Notes: generated by a model not told the origin, from the sequence alone. 64,000 nucleotides of DNA from Hoeflea sp. (GCA_020637795.1 JACKJT010000003.1:434001-498000), one strand, 5' to 3'. Numbered from the stretch's first letter, positions 44,401 through 54,563 are shown. Made by a program: numbers and translations.

Positions 44401-44820
44401 TCACTTCTCTTTTTTCTTGTACATGGCCAGCATCCGCTGGGTGACGAGGAATCCGCCAAAGATATTGACCGATGCAAGCACCAGCGCGACGAACCCGAAC
44501 CCGGTTGCCCAGCCTGAAAGCGACGCGCCCACGGCAAGCAGCGCGCCGACGACGATAACCGAAGAAATCGCGTTGGTGACAGCCATCAGTGGCGTGTGCA
44601 GTGCCGGTGTCACCGACCAGACAACATAATAGCCGACAAAGATTGCCAGCACGAAGATCGCAAGCCGGAAGACGAAGGGGTCGATCGCCCCGCCGCTGGC
44701 GGCATGCACAGCCGCAGCCACGCCATCACCTGCCGGGCCGGCACTTTCCGCGGCCGCGCGAACCGCGCTTACTGCCTGCTCGAGATTTTCAAGAGCGGTA
44801 TCGAGTACGGACCCTGCCAT
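44401..44820 (-). CDS. pntAB: NAD(P) transhydrogenase subunit alpha part 2
   Basis: This 139-residue membrane portion of the alpha subunit is a separate gene, as is usual in alphaproteobacteria. After about 50 residues there are three hydrophobic segments (FRLAIFVLAIFVGYYVVW, ISSVIVVGALLAVGAS and FGFVALVLASVNIFGGF). The conserved TPALHTPLMAVTNAISS loop lies between them. The ATG at 44820 shares one base with the pntAA stop. It ends 10 bases before pntB, and the three genes form one operon in the order alpha-1, alpha-2, beta. Confidence 0.94.
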   Translation of the reverse strand: MAGSVLDTALENLEQAVSAVRAAAESAGPAGDGVAAAVHAASGGAIDPFVFRLAIFVLAIFVGYYVVWSVTPALHTPLMAVTNAISSVIVVGALLAVGASLSGWATGFGFVALVLASVNIFGGFLVTQRMLAMYKKKEK

Positions 44821-45971
44821 CACGCTGCTCCCTTGCTTGTTTCACCGCCGAAGGCGGGATGAACGACTGCACCGCCATGGGTCAGCGCTGTTGCCTTGAC
44901 CAGTTCATCCTCGAGATTGACCGAAACCGTTTTGGTTTCTTTGTCGATCATCGTGTCGAGGAAGGTCAGGAGGTTTTTCGCGTAAAGCAGCGAGGCGCTC
45001 GCCGCAATCTGACCCGGCATGTTGAGAATGCCGATCACCGTGACGCCGTCGACTGTCACCGTTTCGCCAGGCTTGGAGCCCTCGATGTTGCCTCCGCGCT
45101 CTACCGCAAGATCAACCGCCACCGAACCCAGACGCATGCTCTTGAGCATGTCGCGGGAAATCAGCTTCGGCGCGGGGCGTCCGGGAATAAGCGCGGTTGT
45201 GATCACGATGTCTTGCTTGGCAATGTGATCGGCGACCAGTGCTGCCTGCTTGGCCTGGTATTCTTTCGACATTTCCTTGGCATAGCCGCCGGATGTTTCT
45301 GCGGCCTTGAACTCGTCGTCTTCCACGGCAATGAACTTGGCCCCGAGCGAGGCAACCTGCTCCTTGGCAGCCGGCCGTACGTCGGTGGCAGATACCGCGG
45401 CGCCGAGACGGCGGGCTGTCGCGATCGCCTGCAAGCCGGCAACGCCGGCTCCCATCACGAACACCTTGGCAGCCGGCACGGTGCCTGCAGCGGTCATCAT
45501 CATCGGCATGGCACGGTCGAAGCTGTGTGCGGCCTCGATCACGGCTTGGTATCCGGCAAGGTTCGCCTGCGAGGACAGGACGTCCATCGACTGGGCGCGC
45601 GTGATGCGCGGCATCAATTCCATGGCGAAAGCGGTCACACCGGCCTTGGCAAGCGTCGCCAGCGCCTTCTCATTGCCGTACGGATCCATCTGAGCAAGCA
45701 CGATGGCGCCTGACTTGAGCGACTTGACTTCTGCTTCGGATGGACGCCGCACGCGAAGCACGACATCGGCCTTCTTCGCATCCGCCGCGGTTCCGGCTTT
45801 CGCCCCTGCCGCGACGAAATCCGCGTCGGCAATCCGGGACTTCTCGCCGGCGCCTTTCTGGACGATGACCTCCAGACCCAGCGCGGTCATTTTCTTCACG
45901 GTCTCCGGCGATGCGGCGACGCGGGATTCAAGCGAATCGGATTCTTTGGCAATAAAAACGACGGCGCCCAC
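44820..45971 (-). CDS. pntAA: NAD(P) transhydrogenase subunit alpha part 1
   Basis: This 383-residue soluble NAD(H)-binding domain I of transhydrogenase is related to alanine dehydrogenase. The family blocks are clear: ESRVAASPETVKKMTALGLEVIVQKGAGE, the AMELMPRITRAQSMDVLSSQANLAGY signature, the Rossmann glycines in VFVMGAGVAGLQAIATARRLGA and TALIPGRPAPKLI. The start is GTG with GAGGAGGGG about 7 bases upstream. It heads the pntAA-pntAB-pntB operon, about 80 bases after the cytochrome oxidase subunit gene on the same strand. Confidence 0.95.
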   Translation of the reverse strand: MGAVVFIAKESDSLESRVAASPETVKKMTALGLEVIVQKGAGEKSRIADADFVAAGAKAGTAADAKKADVVLRVRRPSEAEVKSLKSGAIVLAQMDPYGNEKALATLAKAGVTAFAMELMPRITRAQSMDVLSSQANLAGYQAVIEAAHSFDRAMPMMMTAAGTVPAAKVFVMGAGVAGLQAIATARRLGAAVSATDVRPAAKEQVASLGAKFIAVEDDEFKAAETSGGYAKEMSKEYQAKQAALVADHIAKQDIVITTALIPGRPAPKLISRDMLKSMRLGSVAVDLAVERGGNIEGSKPGETVTVDGVTVIGILNMPGQIAASASLLYAKNLLTFLDTMIDKETKTVSVNLEDELVKATALTHGGAVVHPAFGGETSKGAA

Positions 45972-46052
45972 GAGAGCCCCTCCTCTGGTAAACAGGGTGA
46001 GACGAGCCGAAACGGATCACGAAAAATCCGTAACCAACACGCTGCGAACGGT

Positions 46053-46277
46053 TCAACGAGCGAGGATGCTGCCACCAATGCTCAGAACGACAAACGCCAG
46101 AATGCTGGCAATCGCGCCTGCGCCGGTAAAGAAGTACACTGCCATGGCGATCAGCAGGGCCACGATCACGATCGTTCCGTATTTCGCCCCGGCGAGAAAC
46201 ATCGAGTAGGTTTTGTCGTGCTCGGAATAATCCATGGCAGCACCGGTTTCGACGGGACCGTTCATCTGTTCAGCCAT
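46053..46277 (-). CDS. aa3-type cytochrome c oxidase subunit IV
   Basis: This 74-residue protein has a hydrophilic N-terminus ending in DYSEHDKTYSMFL, the signature of the small bacterial aa3-oxidase subunit IV family. One or two hydrophobic segments follow (IVIVALLIAMAVYFF and ASILAFVVLSIGGSIL). It associates with the respiratory oxidase but is not catalytic. I chose the ATG at 46277 because GGGGAG lies 7 bases upstream. The catalytic oxidase genes are not here; the gene lies upstream of the transhydrogenase genes, an arrangement I believe is common in rhizobia. Confidence 0.85.
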   Translation of the reverse strand: MAEQMNGPVETGAAMDYSEHDKTYSMFLAGAKYGTIVIVALLIAMAVYFFTGAGAIASILAFVVLSIGGSILAR

Positions 46278-46424
46278 ACTGTAGCTCCCCAATTTGGCAA
46301 TTCATGGACGGATTACACAAACCCCGCCCAATGTGCAATGGACATCAGGTCACAGGGCGGAGGCAAACCGATCGGCGGAGCCGCAACTTGCAGCTAAAAC
46401 CTGACCGACAAACCGCAGTCCGCT

Positions 46425-47159
46425 TCAGGCTTGCTGGAGTGCATACCGCGCCGTCGGCCGGATTGTGAGCGGCGGCATATACAATTCCTGCCGAGGTGCA
46501 AACATCAACCGGCGCTCGCACAGCTGGGAATTGAAGAACGGAAAACGGTCGTAGATCTTCTGCAGCTCGACATGCGCATTTGACGCGTGCAGCTCGATAT
46601 TGCTGTCATATTTGGCGAAGTATCGGGGTTCGACAAGCGGATGTGAATTGAAGATGCGCTTGTAGAAAGCCCGGTGATTTGGCTTGATCACCGAAAGGCA
46701 ATAATCCGTGTGGAAGTAGTCTGTCGCCATCGTTGCGACCCGGAGCGTCAGGTAAGGCAGCGCGGGATACTCGCGCATGATATCCGGATCTGCCGCAAAT
46801 CTGACCGGGTCGATGAATGTCTGCCCGGCATCCAGCAACGGGTTCATCACATCCGGAAAATGCGATACCGCCACGCTGTCGCGCTGGGTAGCTGTCACGT
46901 GATGAACGCGAATGGTCGACACCAATTGTTCATCGAAGAAGATGCCCATCACATGCGCATTGGGTTTGAAATCAAGATCGTCAATCAGCAACTCGCCGTT
47001 CTGCGGCGCCAGCCCCACCATGGTGAACGCCTTGTAGCGGATGCGGGCAACGTCCTCGAGATCGTCCGCGTTGTCGACACGGCGATACTCGATGCTCTCA
47101 AGGAAGCGCATGACGCTGGCGCTGAACCCTGTGATTTTGCCCTGAGCGGCGCTGACCAT
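46425..47159 (-). CDS. FeeM-like N-acyl amino acid synthase domain protein
   Basis: This 244-residue GNAT-fold protein resembles the FeeM/N-acyl amino acid synthase and autoinducer-synthase group, which transfer acyl chains from acyl-ACP to an amino acid amine. Recognisable parts are RVDNADDLEDVARIRYKAF near residue 28, HVMGIFFDEQLVSTIRVHHV, FIDPVRFAADPD, PYLTLRVATMATDYFHTDYCLSVIKPNHRAFYKRIF and the terminal half. The product and acceptor are unknown. I prefer the ATG at 47159 with GGAG 11 bases upstream; a TTG at 47168 sits too close to that site. It is a single gene with AT-rich flanks, about 220 bases from a c-di-GMP enzyme gene in the same direction. Confidence 0.72.
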   Translation of the reverse strand: MVSAAQGKITGFSASVMRFLESIEYRRVDNADDLEDVARIRYKAFTMVGLAPQNGELLIDDLDFKPNAHVMGIFFDEQLVSTIRVHHVTATQRDSVAVSHFPDVMNPLLDAGQTFIDPVRFAADPDIMREYPALPYLTLRVATMATDYFHTDYCLSVIKPNHRAFYKRIFNSHPLVEPRYFAKYDSNIELHASNAHVELQKIYDRFPFFNSQLCERRLMFAPRQELYMPPLTIRPTARYALQQA

Positions 47160-47379
47160 TGCTGACAAGTCTCCATCGTGATGTACGAGGAAAGCTTATC
47201 GTTAAAAATGTGTTAATCAATCTCAACCCGGCCCCAAAGACAGGTTAACCATATATTAAGGTTAACAAACACAGAAATTCGGACAGAAAAACAAGGTCCC
47301 TACAAGAAAGTGCCGGGAAGAATTCACGATCGGGTCTAGGGCTTTTTTGAGGCCGGCAGCAGACGGAAAACGCGACGGG

Positions 47380-49707
47380 TCAGTTGCCCGAGTGGCGCAC
47401 CTGGTCCGATTTGCTCACCAGGGTCAGCTTTCGCGGGTTGCTCGACAGCTTGTTGGCCAGCTCGATGAACGAGCCGTGGGGCATGGGGGTGCCGAAAATA
47501 TAGCCCTGGATAATGTCGGCGCAATTGTTCTCGCTGATCATCGTCAGCTGGTCTTCGGTCTCGACCCCCTCGACAACCACTTCAAGCCCAAGCTCCCGGG
47601 CCAGATGGACAACACCGCGCAGCAGCTTCAGCTTCTTCGGATCCTTGGTCAGGTCCCGGACAAAGGATCGGTCGATCTTGACCTTGTTCAGCGGCAGCAT
47701 GTCGAGGTAGCTCAGGCTGGAATAGCCTGTGCCGAAGTCATCGATGGCGATCGACATGCCCATCGAACGGAGTTCCGTCAGGATCTCCCGGGCCGTCTTC
47801 AGATCATTCATGAGACCGCTTTCGGTTATCTCCAGCTGCAACCGGCCCGGGGCCAGATTGGCGCGGTCAAGCGCATCGGCGATTACCGAGATGATTCCCC
47901 GATCATTGAGATCGTGGGCCGAAAGATTGACCGAAACCTGCAGGTTGCCAGGCCAGTTGGCCGCATCCTGGACGGCGCGATCGATCACGCACCGCGTCAG
48001 TTCGCTGATGATCCCCATTTCCTCGGCAAGCGGAATATAGACCGCTGGCGATACCGGGCCCAATTCCGGATGGATCCAGCGCGAAAGCGCTTCAGCTCCG
48101 ACTATCCGGGTGCCCTGGGGATTGAACATCGGCTGGTAGAACAGGTCCATCGTCCCGGTCCTGATAGCCTCACGAAGAGCGGCCTTCATGACCTGTCGCT
48201 CGGAATAGCGCTGATCCATGGATGCTTCGAATAAAGTCCAGCGGTTCTTGTCGCGGCGTTTGGCTTCGTACAAGGCAAGATCTGCCTGGATGTGCATTTC
48301 CTCGATCTGAACGCCCGCGACCGGCGCCATGACCACACCACCCGACAGGCTGATAAACAGCTTGTGGCCATCGATGATATAGGTGCCGCGCAACGTGTCG
48401 ATCACGTGGTCCATGGTTGCGTGAAGATCATCAAGACCATTCACTTCCGGCAGGAACAGCACGAATTCATCACCGCCGAAGCGTGAGACAACGAATTTCT
48501 GCCGCGACAGCGAACGCAGCCGGTTGGCAATCGCATTCAGAAGCTTGTCGCCATTCACGTGGCCCATGGAGTCGTTGACATGCTTGAAGTCATCGATGTC
48601 GAGAACGGCAAGCGCCAGTTGCTGGCCAGGCTTGGCGCTGGCGATCTTGATGCCCACGACTTCCTTGAACCACGACCTGTTGGGCAGGTTCGTCAGATTG
48701 TCAAAACGCGCCATGTGCAGGATGCGTTTCTCGGACTGGATACGCTCCGATACATCTTCAAAAATCAGAACCACACCTTTTTCACCGCGATAACGGGCGC
48801 TGAACTCCAGCCAGGTGTTCTTGTCAAAACGCACCAGCGCGCGATCATCGCGCCCGCTGACCAGGCTATCGAGATGCTGGCTGATCTGCCCAAGGTTTTC
48901 CTTGGCGATCACGCCGTTTCGCGTTCCAAGCCGCAAAGCCGCCTTCAAGGCGCGGCCGGTCAGGTCGGTGTTCTTGTCGATGCTGAAGAATTCCCGCGCC
49001 TTCCGGTTGGCAACCTCGATCCGCCCTTCACCATCCAGCATGAAAAGCCCGTGCGACATGTTGTTGAGCGCGGTGTCGAATCTTTCGGCGATTTCCGCGG
49101 TCTTTCGCTCGGCGGTCACCGAATTGAACAGGAAGTCGCGAACACCATTTGCCATCGACCGCGTCGTCATAAACAGCGGCAGAAGCAGCACTGCGAGAAC
49201 GATCATGAACGGATCACGGGCCATGAAAAAGCCGGCCATCATTGGCAGGCAGGCCGCGAGAATGATCATGTCGACATTCAGTTTCGAGCCGAAATTACGC
49301 CCGACCACAGAAATCATGGTGGCAATCGTGACTGAGATCGCGGCAAGTTCCGCAAAGGGATCCTGGGCGACAACCAGAGCATGGCCGCAGACGGTTCCGA
49401 GAATGAAGGCGGCCACCAGCGAACCCGCCACATAACGCCTCTCCCAGCGCAGGGTATCGGCCAGCTTGAAAGTGGACTTGTCCTGCCGGTCGAAGCTCAT
49501 CATGTCGAGCGTACGCGCCAACCATGTAATGAAAAGGGCCAGAGCGGCATAGAGATAGAACGGATCATCGATGCGCAGATAGATTGTCATGGTCGTGACA
49601 AGATGCGCCACCATGCCAGCAGCCAACGTACCTCGCTTCTGATAAAGCGAGGCGACAAATGACAGACGCACCTCGTCTGCAAATGATGTGTTGTCTGCCG
49701 GCTGCAT
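47380..49707 (-). CDS. Membrane-bound GGDEF-EAL protein with PAS domain
   Basis: This 775-residue c-di-GMP enzyme has about five or six hydrophobic segments in its first 190 residues. A PAS-like domain follows (FDTALNNMSHGLFMLDGEGRIEVANRKA). The GGDEF domain comes next, with an intact active site FGGDEFVLF near residue 411, then the EAL domain with EALSRW near residue 537 and IDDFGTGYSSLSYL. Both catalytic motifs are intact, so synthesis and breakdown are both possible. It lacks the periplasmic LapD-type HAMP arrangement, so it is probably not the LapD partner of the LapG-like protease. I chose the ATG at 49707; TTG at 49737 is unlikely. Confidence 0.92.
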   Translation of the reverse strand: MQPADNTSFADEVRLSFVASLYQKRGTLAAGMVAHLVTTMTIYLRIDDPFYLYAALALFITWLARTLDMMSFDRQDKSTFKLADTLRWERRYVAGSLVAAFILGTVCGHALVVAQDPFAELAAISVTIATMISVVGRNFGSKLNVDMIILAACLPMMAGFFMARDPFMIVLAVLLLPLFMTTRSMANGVRDFLFNSVTAERKTAEIAERFDTALNNMSHGLFMLDGEGRIEVANRKAREFFSIDKNTDLTGRALKAALRLGTRNGVIAKENLGQISQHLDSLVSGRDDRALVRFDKNTWLEFSARYRGEKGVVLIFEDVSERIQSEKRILHMARFDNLTNLPNRSWFKEVVGIKIASAKPGQQLALAVLDIDDFKHVNDSMGHVNGDKLLNAIANRLRSLSRQKFVVSRFGGDEFVLFLPEVNGLDDLHATMDHVIDTLRGTYIIDGHKLFISLSGGVVMAPVAGVQIEEMHIQADLALYEAKRRDKNRWTLFEASMDQRYSERQVMKAALREAIRTGTMDLFYQPMFNPQGTRIVGAEALSRWIHPELGPVSPAVYIPLAEEMGIISELTRCVIDRAVQDAANWPGNLQVSVNLSAHDLNDRGIISVIADALDRANLAPGRLQLEITESGLMNDLKTAREILTELRSMGMSIAIDDFGTGYSSLSYLDMLPLNKVKIDRSFVRDLTKDPKKLKLLRGVVHLARELGLEVVVEGVETEDQLTMISENNCADIIQGYIFGTPMPHGSFIELANKLSSNPRKLTLVSKSDQVRHSGN

Positions 49708-49865
49708 GAACACTAATCCGTGAATCTGAGACAGCAACCTATCAGCGGGAGATTAAGAACACATTTATCCCGCGTCGATTTTAAGCAATAATCTCAACGA
49801 ATTGCCGATTCCCGTTTTTGAGTTAACAAGCTAAAAATTAGATACTACTGAATTACATACATCTG

Positions 49866-52800
49866 TTACTCTGCGGCAATGGCCGAAATATCTGCAGAAC
49901 CGGAAAGAATTGAATGCTTAACATTTTCTTTCTCGGCAAAAACGACTTCATATTTTCGCTTTTTTACGTGCCCGTAACCTTTGATATTCATGGGATATGA
50001 CAGAAACTCCGCAATCTGACCAACATTGTTTTTGCGCAAAACGCCGGTCATTTGCCCCAGCTCCCCGATGAAATCAGACAAGATCTCACGCTCCCAGCGC
50101 CGTTCGGCACTGTAACCGAACAGGTCAAGTGGCGTACCGCGCAGAATCTTGAGCGCCGAGAGCACCGGAAACAGCGCCGCCATTCCGCGCCCGAATGAGG
50201 ATTTTACAGGATGTCCCGTGCCGTCTTTCCGGCCCAGTACCGGCGGCGCCATATGGTATTCCAGCCTGTCATAGCTTTCGAACTGCTTGCCGAGTTGCCG
50301 CTTGAAGCTGCCATCGCTGTAGAGCCGCGCCACTTCATACTCATCCTTGATCGCCATCAATTTGAACAGCGACCGGGCAGCAGCCGCAGACACAGGACCT
50401 GCTGCGCCAGATGCCAGCTCCTCGGCTTCAACAAGCGGCTGCAGGGTTACGCGGTACTTGGTTGCCCAGGCCTTGTTCTGGTAGCCCTGCAGAAACTCGG
50501 CGCGCCGGTCGATGATTTCGGCAACCGTTTCCTCGACGGCCGCGTCAGGGTCGACGGGCTGATCTGAAACAAGCGACTGCACCGACTGAGGATCGTGGGC
50601 CGCCTTTCTGCCCCACCGGAAGGCGGCGATGTTCATGGCCACCGACTGGCCATTGAGCCGGATGGCTTCTTCGACCGATCCGGGCGTCAGTGGCAATGCG
50701 CCCTTTTGCGATGCCATTCCCAGCATGAACATGTTGGCCGCAATCGCATTGCCGAACAGGCGGGTGGCGGCAAGCGTGGCATTGAAGAAACTGGTCTGCT
50801 CAGCCCCGGCAGCCTTGACGATCGCCCGCTTCAACCGCTCGGTCGGCAGCGAGAAATCCGCATTGCGGGTGAAATCGCCCGGCATCACTTCGCTGGTGTT
50901 GACCAGAAACGCCGTTTCCCCTTCACGCACCGACGTCAAAACCTTGCGCGACCCCGAAACCACCAGATCGCACCCGAGCACCAGGTCGGCCTTGCCGGCC
51001 GAAATCCGGATTGCGTGGATGTCCTCTGGCTTTCTGGCAATGCGGACATGCGAAAACACTGCGCCGCCCTTTTGCGCAAGGCCCGCCATGTCGATCATCC
51101 CGCAACCCTTGCCCTCAAGATGTGCCGCCATGCCAAGAATGGCGCCGATCGTGACAACGCCGGTTCCGCCGACACCATCGATGATCGAGGCCCATCCCTG
51201 GTCCAGCGAGGCAACCACCGGATCCGGCAGGCCTTCCAGAGGATCCGGTGCCGATTTGAGCACCGTGGAGTCCGCCTTGCGAATGCGCCCGCCATGGACG
51301 GTGACGAAGGACGGGCAGAACCCTTCAATGCACGAGAAATCCTTGTTGCAGCCGGACTGGTCGATCTTGCGCTTGCGTCCGAACTCGGTTTCGACGGGCT
51401 GGATCGACACACAGTTCGACTTGATGCCGCAATCACCGCAGCCTTCGCAAACCAGTTCGTTGATGAAGACGCGCTTGTCCGGATCTGGATAGGTGCCGCG
51501 CTTCCGGCGGCGGCGCTTCTCCGCCGCACAGGTCTGGTCGTAGATCAGGACGCTCACGCCGGGAACTTCCCGTAACTCGCGTTGCACGGCATCCATTTCT
51601 GAACGGTGATGAATGCTCATGGACGACGGCCATTGAATATCGGCTGGATACCGGTCCGGATCGTCGCTGACGAGCGCAATCCGGTCGACCCCTTCGGCGC
51701 GGACCTGCCGGGCAATGGCATCGGCTGTCAGTCCGCCTTCATGGGTCTGTCCGCCGGTCATGGCCACGGCGTCGTTGTAGAGGATCTTGTAGGTGATGTT
51801 GGCGCCCGATGCGATGGCAAAGCGCAAAGCCAGCACACCGGAATGGTTGTAGGTCCCGTCTCCCAGGTTCTGGAAGATGTGATTGCGCGTCGTAAATGGC
51901 GCCTGACCGACCCACTGCGCACCCTCGCCGCCCATCTGGGTGAAACCGGTCGTGTCCCGGTCCATCCACAGCGACATGAAATGGCAGCCGATGCCTGCCG
52001 CCGCGATCGAGCCTTCCGGAACCTTGGTCGACGTATTGTGCGGACAGCCGGAACAGAAATACGGCGTCCGCGAGGCAACGTCCGACACGCTTGCCAGCAT
52101 GCTCTGGAACTGGCGGATGCGTTTGACCCTGGCGTCAATGTCTTCGGCATATCCGATGACCTTGAGTATCCGTTCGCCCACCGCAACGGCAATGTCGTTG
52201 GGATCGAGCGCGCCTTTGACCGGGAACAGCCAGTCGCCACGCTCGTCGCGCTTGCCAACCACCACCGGCTGGCGCGCCGTCCCGTAAAGCGCCTCCCGCA
52301 ACTGGCTCTCCAGCAGCGAGCGCTTTTCCTCGACCACGATGACCACATCGAGGCCATCGACAAATTCGGCCATGTCCCCCAGATCGAACGGCCACGGGCA
52401 GGCGACCTTGAACAACCTCACACCGATCTGGTTGGCCCGCTTCTCGTCGATCCCCAGATCATCGAGAGCCTGACGCACATCCAGATAGTTCTTGCCGACG
52501 GTCAGGATGCCGATCCTGGCGTTGGCGCCACCCGAATAGATGATCCGGTTGAGTCCGTTTGCCCGGATATAGGCACTTGCGGCATCGCGCTTGAATTCGT
52601 GCAGCCGCATTTCCTGACCGAGGAAATCGAGGTCATTGGCCCGGATATTGAGCCCGCCTGGCGGCATCGTGAATTCCGGCAGGATGATCTTGAGGCGACC
52701 GATCCCCGCATCGACCGACGCCGTCGACTCGACGTTGTCCTTGACGCATTTGAGCGCCGCCCAGGTTCCCGCAAACCGGGACATGGCAAATCCGTGGAGC

Positions 52801-53348
52801 CCGTAATCGATCATCTCCTGCACGCCGGCCGGATTGAGAATCGGGATCATGGTGTCGATGAAGTTGAACTCGGTCTGATGGGCGTTGGTCGAGCTTTCCG
52901 CCGTATGGTCGTCGCCCATCAGCGCCAGCACGCCGCCGTGACTGGACGATCCGGCCAGGTTGGCGTGACGGAACACATCGCCCGAACGGTCCACGCCCGG
53001 TCCCTTGCCGTACCAGAGGGCAAACACGCCATCATATTTGCCGGTTCCGTCCAGTCCGGATTGCTGCGTCCCCCAGCAAGCGGTCGCAGCCAGCTCTTCA
53101 TTCAACCCCGGCTGAAAGACGATATTGTGCTTTGACAGGGGCCTTTGAGCGCGCATGATCTGCTGGTCGAGACCACCCAGTGGCGAACCTCGATAGCCGG
53201 AAACAAAACCCGCGGTATTGAGGCCGGCGAGACGGTCCCGCTCCTGCTGCATCATCAGCAGGCGAACGACAGCTTGTGATCCGGTGACGAAAATCCGGTC
53301 CTTGGTCAGGTCAAACTTGTCGTCGAGCGAAACATCGTGCGCTGTCAT
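49866..53348 (-). CDS. Indolepyruvate:ferredoxin oxidoreductase, fused IorA-IorB form
   Basis: This 1160-residue fused enzyme oxidatively decarboxylates aryl or related 2-oxoacids to acyl-CoA, reducing ferredoxin or a similar carrier. It has an N-terminal pyrimidine-domain part (FVSGYRGSPLGGLDQQI), then YFCSGCPHNTSTKVPEG and the TPP-binding region GGEGAQWVGQAPF to DGTYNHSG. A 4Fe-4S motif VCEGCGDCGIKSNC sits near residue 640. The gamma-type domain follows (DGVGGTGVVTIGAILGMAAHLEGKG). The length is typical of alphaproteobacterial members. The ATG has GGAG about 9 bases before it. The final 40 codons are noticeably AT-richer than the rest. The TRAP transporter nearby may feed it. Confidence 0.93.
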   Translation of the reverse strand: MTAHDVSLDDKFDLTKDRIFVTGSQAVVRLLMMQQERDRLAGLNTAGFVSGYRGSPLGGLDQQIMRAQRPLSKHNIVFQPGLNEELAATACWGTQQSGLDGTGKYDGVFALWYGKGPGVDRSGDVFRHANLAGSSSHGGVLALMGDDHTAESSTNAHQTEFNFIDTMIPILNPAGVQEMIDYGLHGFAMSRFAGTWAALKCVKDNVESTASVDAGIGRLKIILPEFTMPPGGLNIRANDLDFLGQEMRLHEFKRDAASAYIRANGLNRIIYSGGANARIGILTVGKNYLDVRQALDDLGIDEKRANQIGVRLFKVACPWPFDLGDMAEFVDGLDVVIVVEEKRSLLESQLREALYGTARQPVVVGKRDERGDWLFPVKGALDPNDIAVAVGERILKVIGYAEDIDARVKRIRQFQSMLASVSDVASRTPYFCSGCPHNTSTKVPEGSIAAAGIGCHFMSLWMDRDTTGFTQMGGEGAQWVGQAPFTTRNHIFQNLGDGTYNHSGVLALRFAIASGANITYKILYNDAVAMTGGQTHEGGLTADAIARQVRAEGVDRIALVSDDPDRYPADIQWPSSMSIHHRSEMDAVQRELREVPGVSVLIYDQTCAAEKRRRRKRGTYPDPDKRVFINELVCEGCGDCGIKSNCVSIQPVETEFGRKRKIDQSGCNKDFSCIEGFCPSFVTVHGGRIRKADSTVLKSAPDPLEGLPDPVVASLDQGWASIIDGVGGTGVVTIGAILGMAAHLEGKGCGMIDMAGLAQKGGAVFSHVRIARKPEDIHAIRISAGKADLVLGCDLVVSGSRKVLTSVREGETAFLVNTSEVMPGDFTRNADFSLPTERLKRAIVKAAGAEQTSFFNATLAATRLFGNAIAANMFMLGMASQKGALPLTPGSVEEAIRLNGQSVAMNIAAFRWGRKAAHDPQSVQSLVSDQPVDPDAAVEETVAEIIDRRAEFLQGYQNKAWATKYRVTLQPLVEAEELASGAAGPVSAAAARSLFKLMAIKDEYEVARLYSDGSFKRQLGKQFESYDRLEYHMAPPVLGRKDGTGHPVKSSFGRGMAALFPVLSALKILRGTPLDLFGYSAERRWEREILSDFIGELGQMTGVLRKNNVGQIAEFLSYPMNIKGYGHVKKRKYEVVFAEKENVKHSILSGSADISAIAAE

Positions 53349-53561
53349 TTACGGTCTCCTCAAACCATACCGGCCCGGACCGGACTTGATCCGGAACCGA
53401 CCACGGACGCTCTCCCAATCCGGGGCCCTTGCCATGATATTTGGGCCAGTCGGGGCGCCGGTCAATCGATTTCATACCTCATTCCGGACTGCGCAATCAG
53501 ATGGTTGGCAACCAGCATGAAACGAAATTATCTGTCGCCGGCAAGGCGCGGCACGACCGAT

Positions 53562-54335
53562 TCAGCGTCCGATAGAATGGCCGCCATCAACCGTGATCGA
53601 GCTGCCGGTCATGTATGCGCTCGCCCTGGACGCAAGCAGCAGCACGACACCATCCAGATCATGCATGTCGCCAAGGCGTCCTGTCGGGTTCTGGCCGGCC
53701 ATGACTCCAGCTCCCGGCCCCTTGAGAAAGGGGGCCGTCAGATCGGTTTCAAACCAGCCTGGGCGGATTTCATTGACCCTGATTCCGTGCTTGGCCCATT
53801 CAAGCGCCAGGCAACGCGTCATCTGGCTGACCGCAGCCTTCGATGCGCCATAGGCTGACACCTGGCGCTGCGCCATTTCAGACAAAACACTCGAGATGTT
53901 GATGATCGATCCGCCGCGCCCATCGCGAATCATACGCCGGGCAGCCTCCTCAGCAACCATGAACGCGCCCTCCACGTTGACAGCCATGACGTTGCGAAGC
54001 GTCTCGCGAGTCAGGTGGGTCGCTTTGTCGCGATGCGCAATGCCCGCGTTATTGATCAGCACGCCGACTGGCCCAAGCGTCGCCTCGACGCTGTTAAAAG
54101 CCTCGCCGATCATGTCGTCCTGTCGCACGTCCATCGCCACGGAAATGGCCTGGCCGCCCAAAGCCGCAATGGCGTCCACACCTGCCTGAAGACTGGCCGG
54201 ATCATTGCCCGCAAGCGCCAGCTTCGCACCATTGATTGCGAGGGCCTTGGCCATGGCAAGCCCCATTCCGGTTCCGCCGCCGGTGACCAGCACAATTTCG
54301 TTCGAAACATCAAACAGCTCGTTTGCCCGCACCAT
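53562..54335 (-). CDS. Short-chain dehydrogenase/reductase (SDR)
   Basis: This 257-residue classical SDR has the cofactor motif TGGGTGMG (residues 18-25), NNAG (95-98), Ser148/149 and the active pair Tyr162 and Lys166 in YGASKAAV. The C-terminal ITVDGGHSIGR ending is typical. The cofactor and substrate are not predictable. I chose the ATG at 54335 with GAGG just upstream; a GTG 45 bases earlier would add a basic stretch not seen in the family. It is divergent from the TRAP genes and follows the oxidoreductase on the same strand with a gap of about 210 bases in which I see no other gene. Confidence 0.9.
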   Translation of the reverse strand: MVRANELFDVSNEIVLVTGGGTGMGLAMAKALAINGAKLALAGNDPASLQAGVDAIAALGGQAISVAMDVRQDDMIGEAFNSVEATLGPVGVLINNAGIAHRDKATHLTRETLRNVMAVNVEGAFMVAEEAARRMIRDGRGGSIINISSVLSEMAQRQVSAYGASKAAVSQMTRCLALEWAKHGIRVNEIRPGWFETDLTAPFLKGPGAGVMAGQNPTGRLGDMHDLDGVVLLLASRASAYMTGSSITVDGGHSIGR

Positions 54336-54563
54336 CGACCTCTTTCTACTGCATGGAACAAGGGGTATAGCCGCAGTCACGGGTTTACGCCACCATCGGC
54401 AATCCGGCTGACTGGTAAAATAAATGCACCACTCGTTGCGTTGGGTGCCTTTTTCCTGATATGGGCTGGCGCAACATCATGCAAATGATATGGATGGTGC
54501 AAAACGGGAACGACGGTTGATCACACTCCTTGCAAACGGAGGTGAAATGGCCAGGAGGGCAAT

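Noticed and set aside
47380..49707. GGDEF-EAL protein as the LapD partner of the LapG-like protease
   Set aside because: LapD has a two-helix periplasmic PAS and HAMP with degenerate GGDEF-EAL motifs. This protein has several hydrophobic segments and intact catalytic motifs, and lies 26 kb away.
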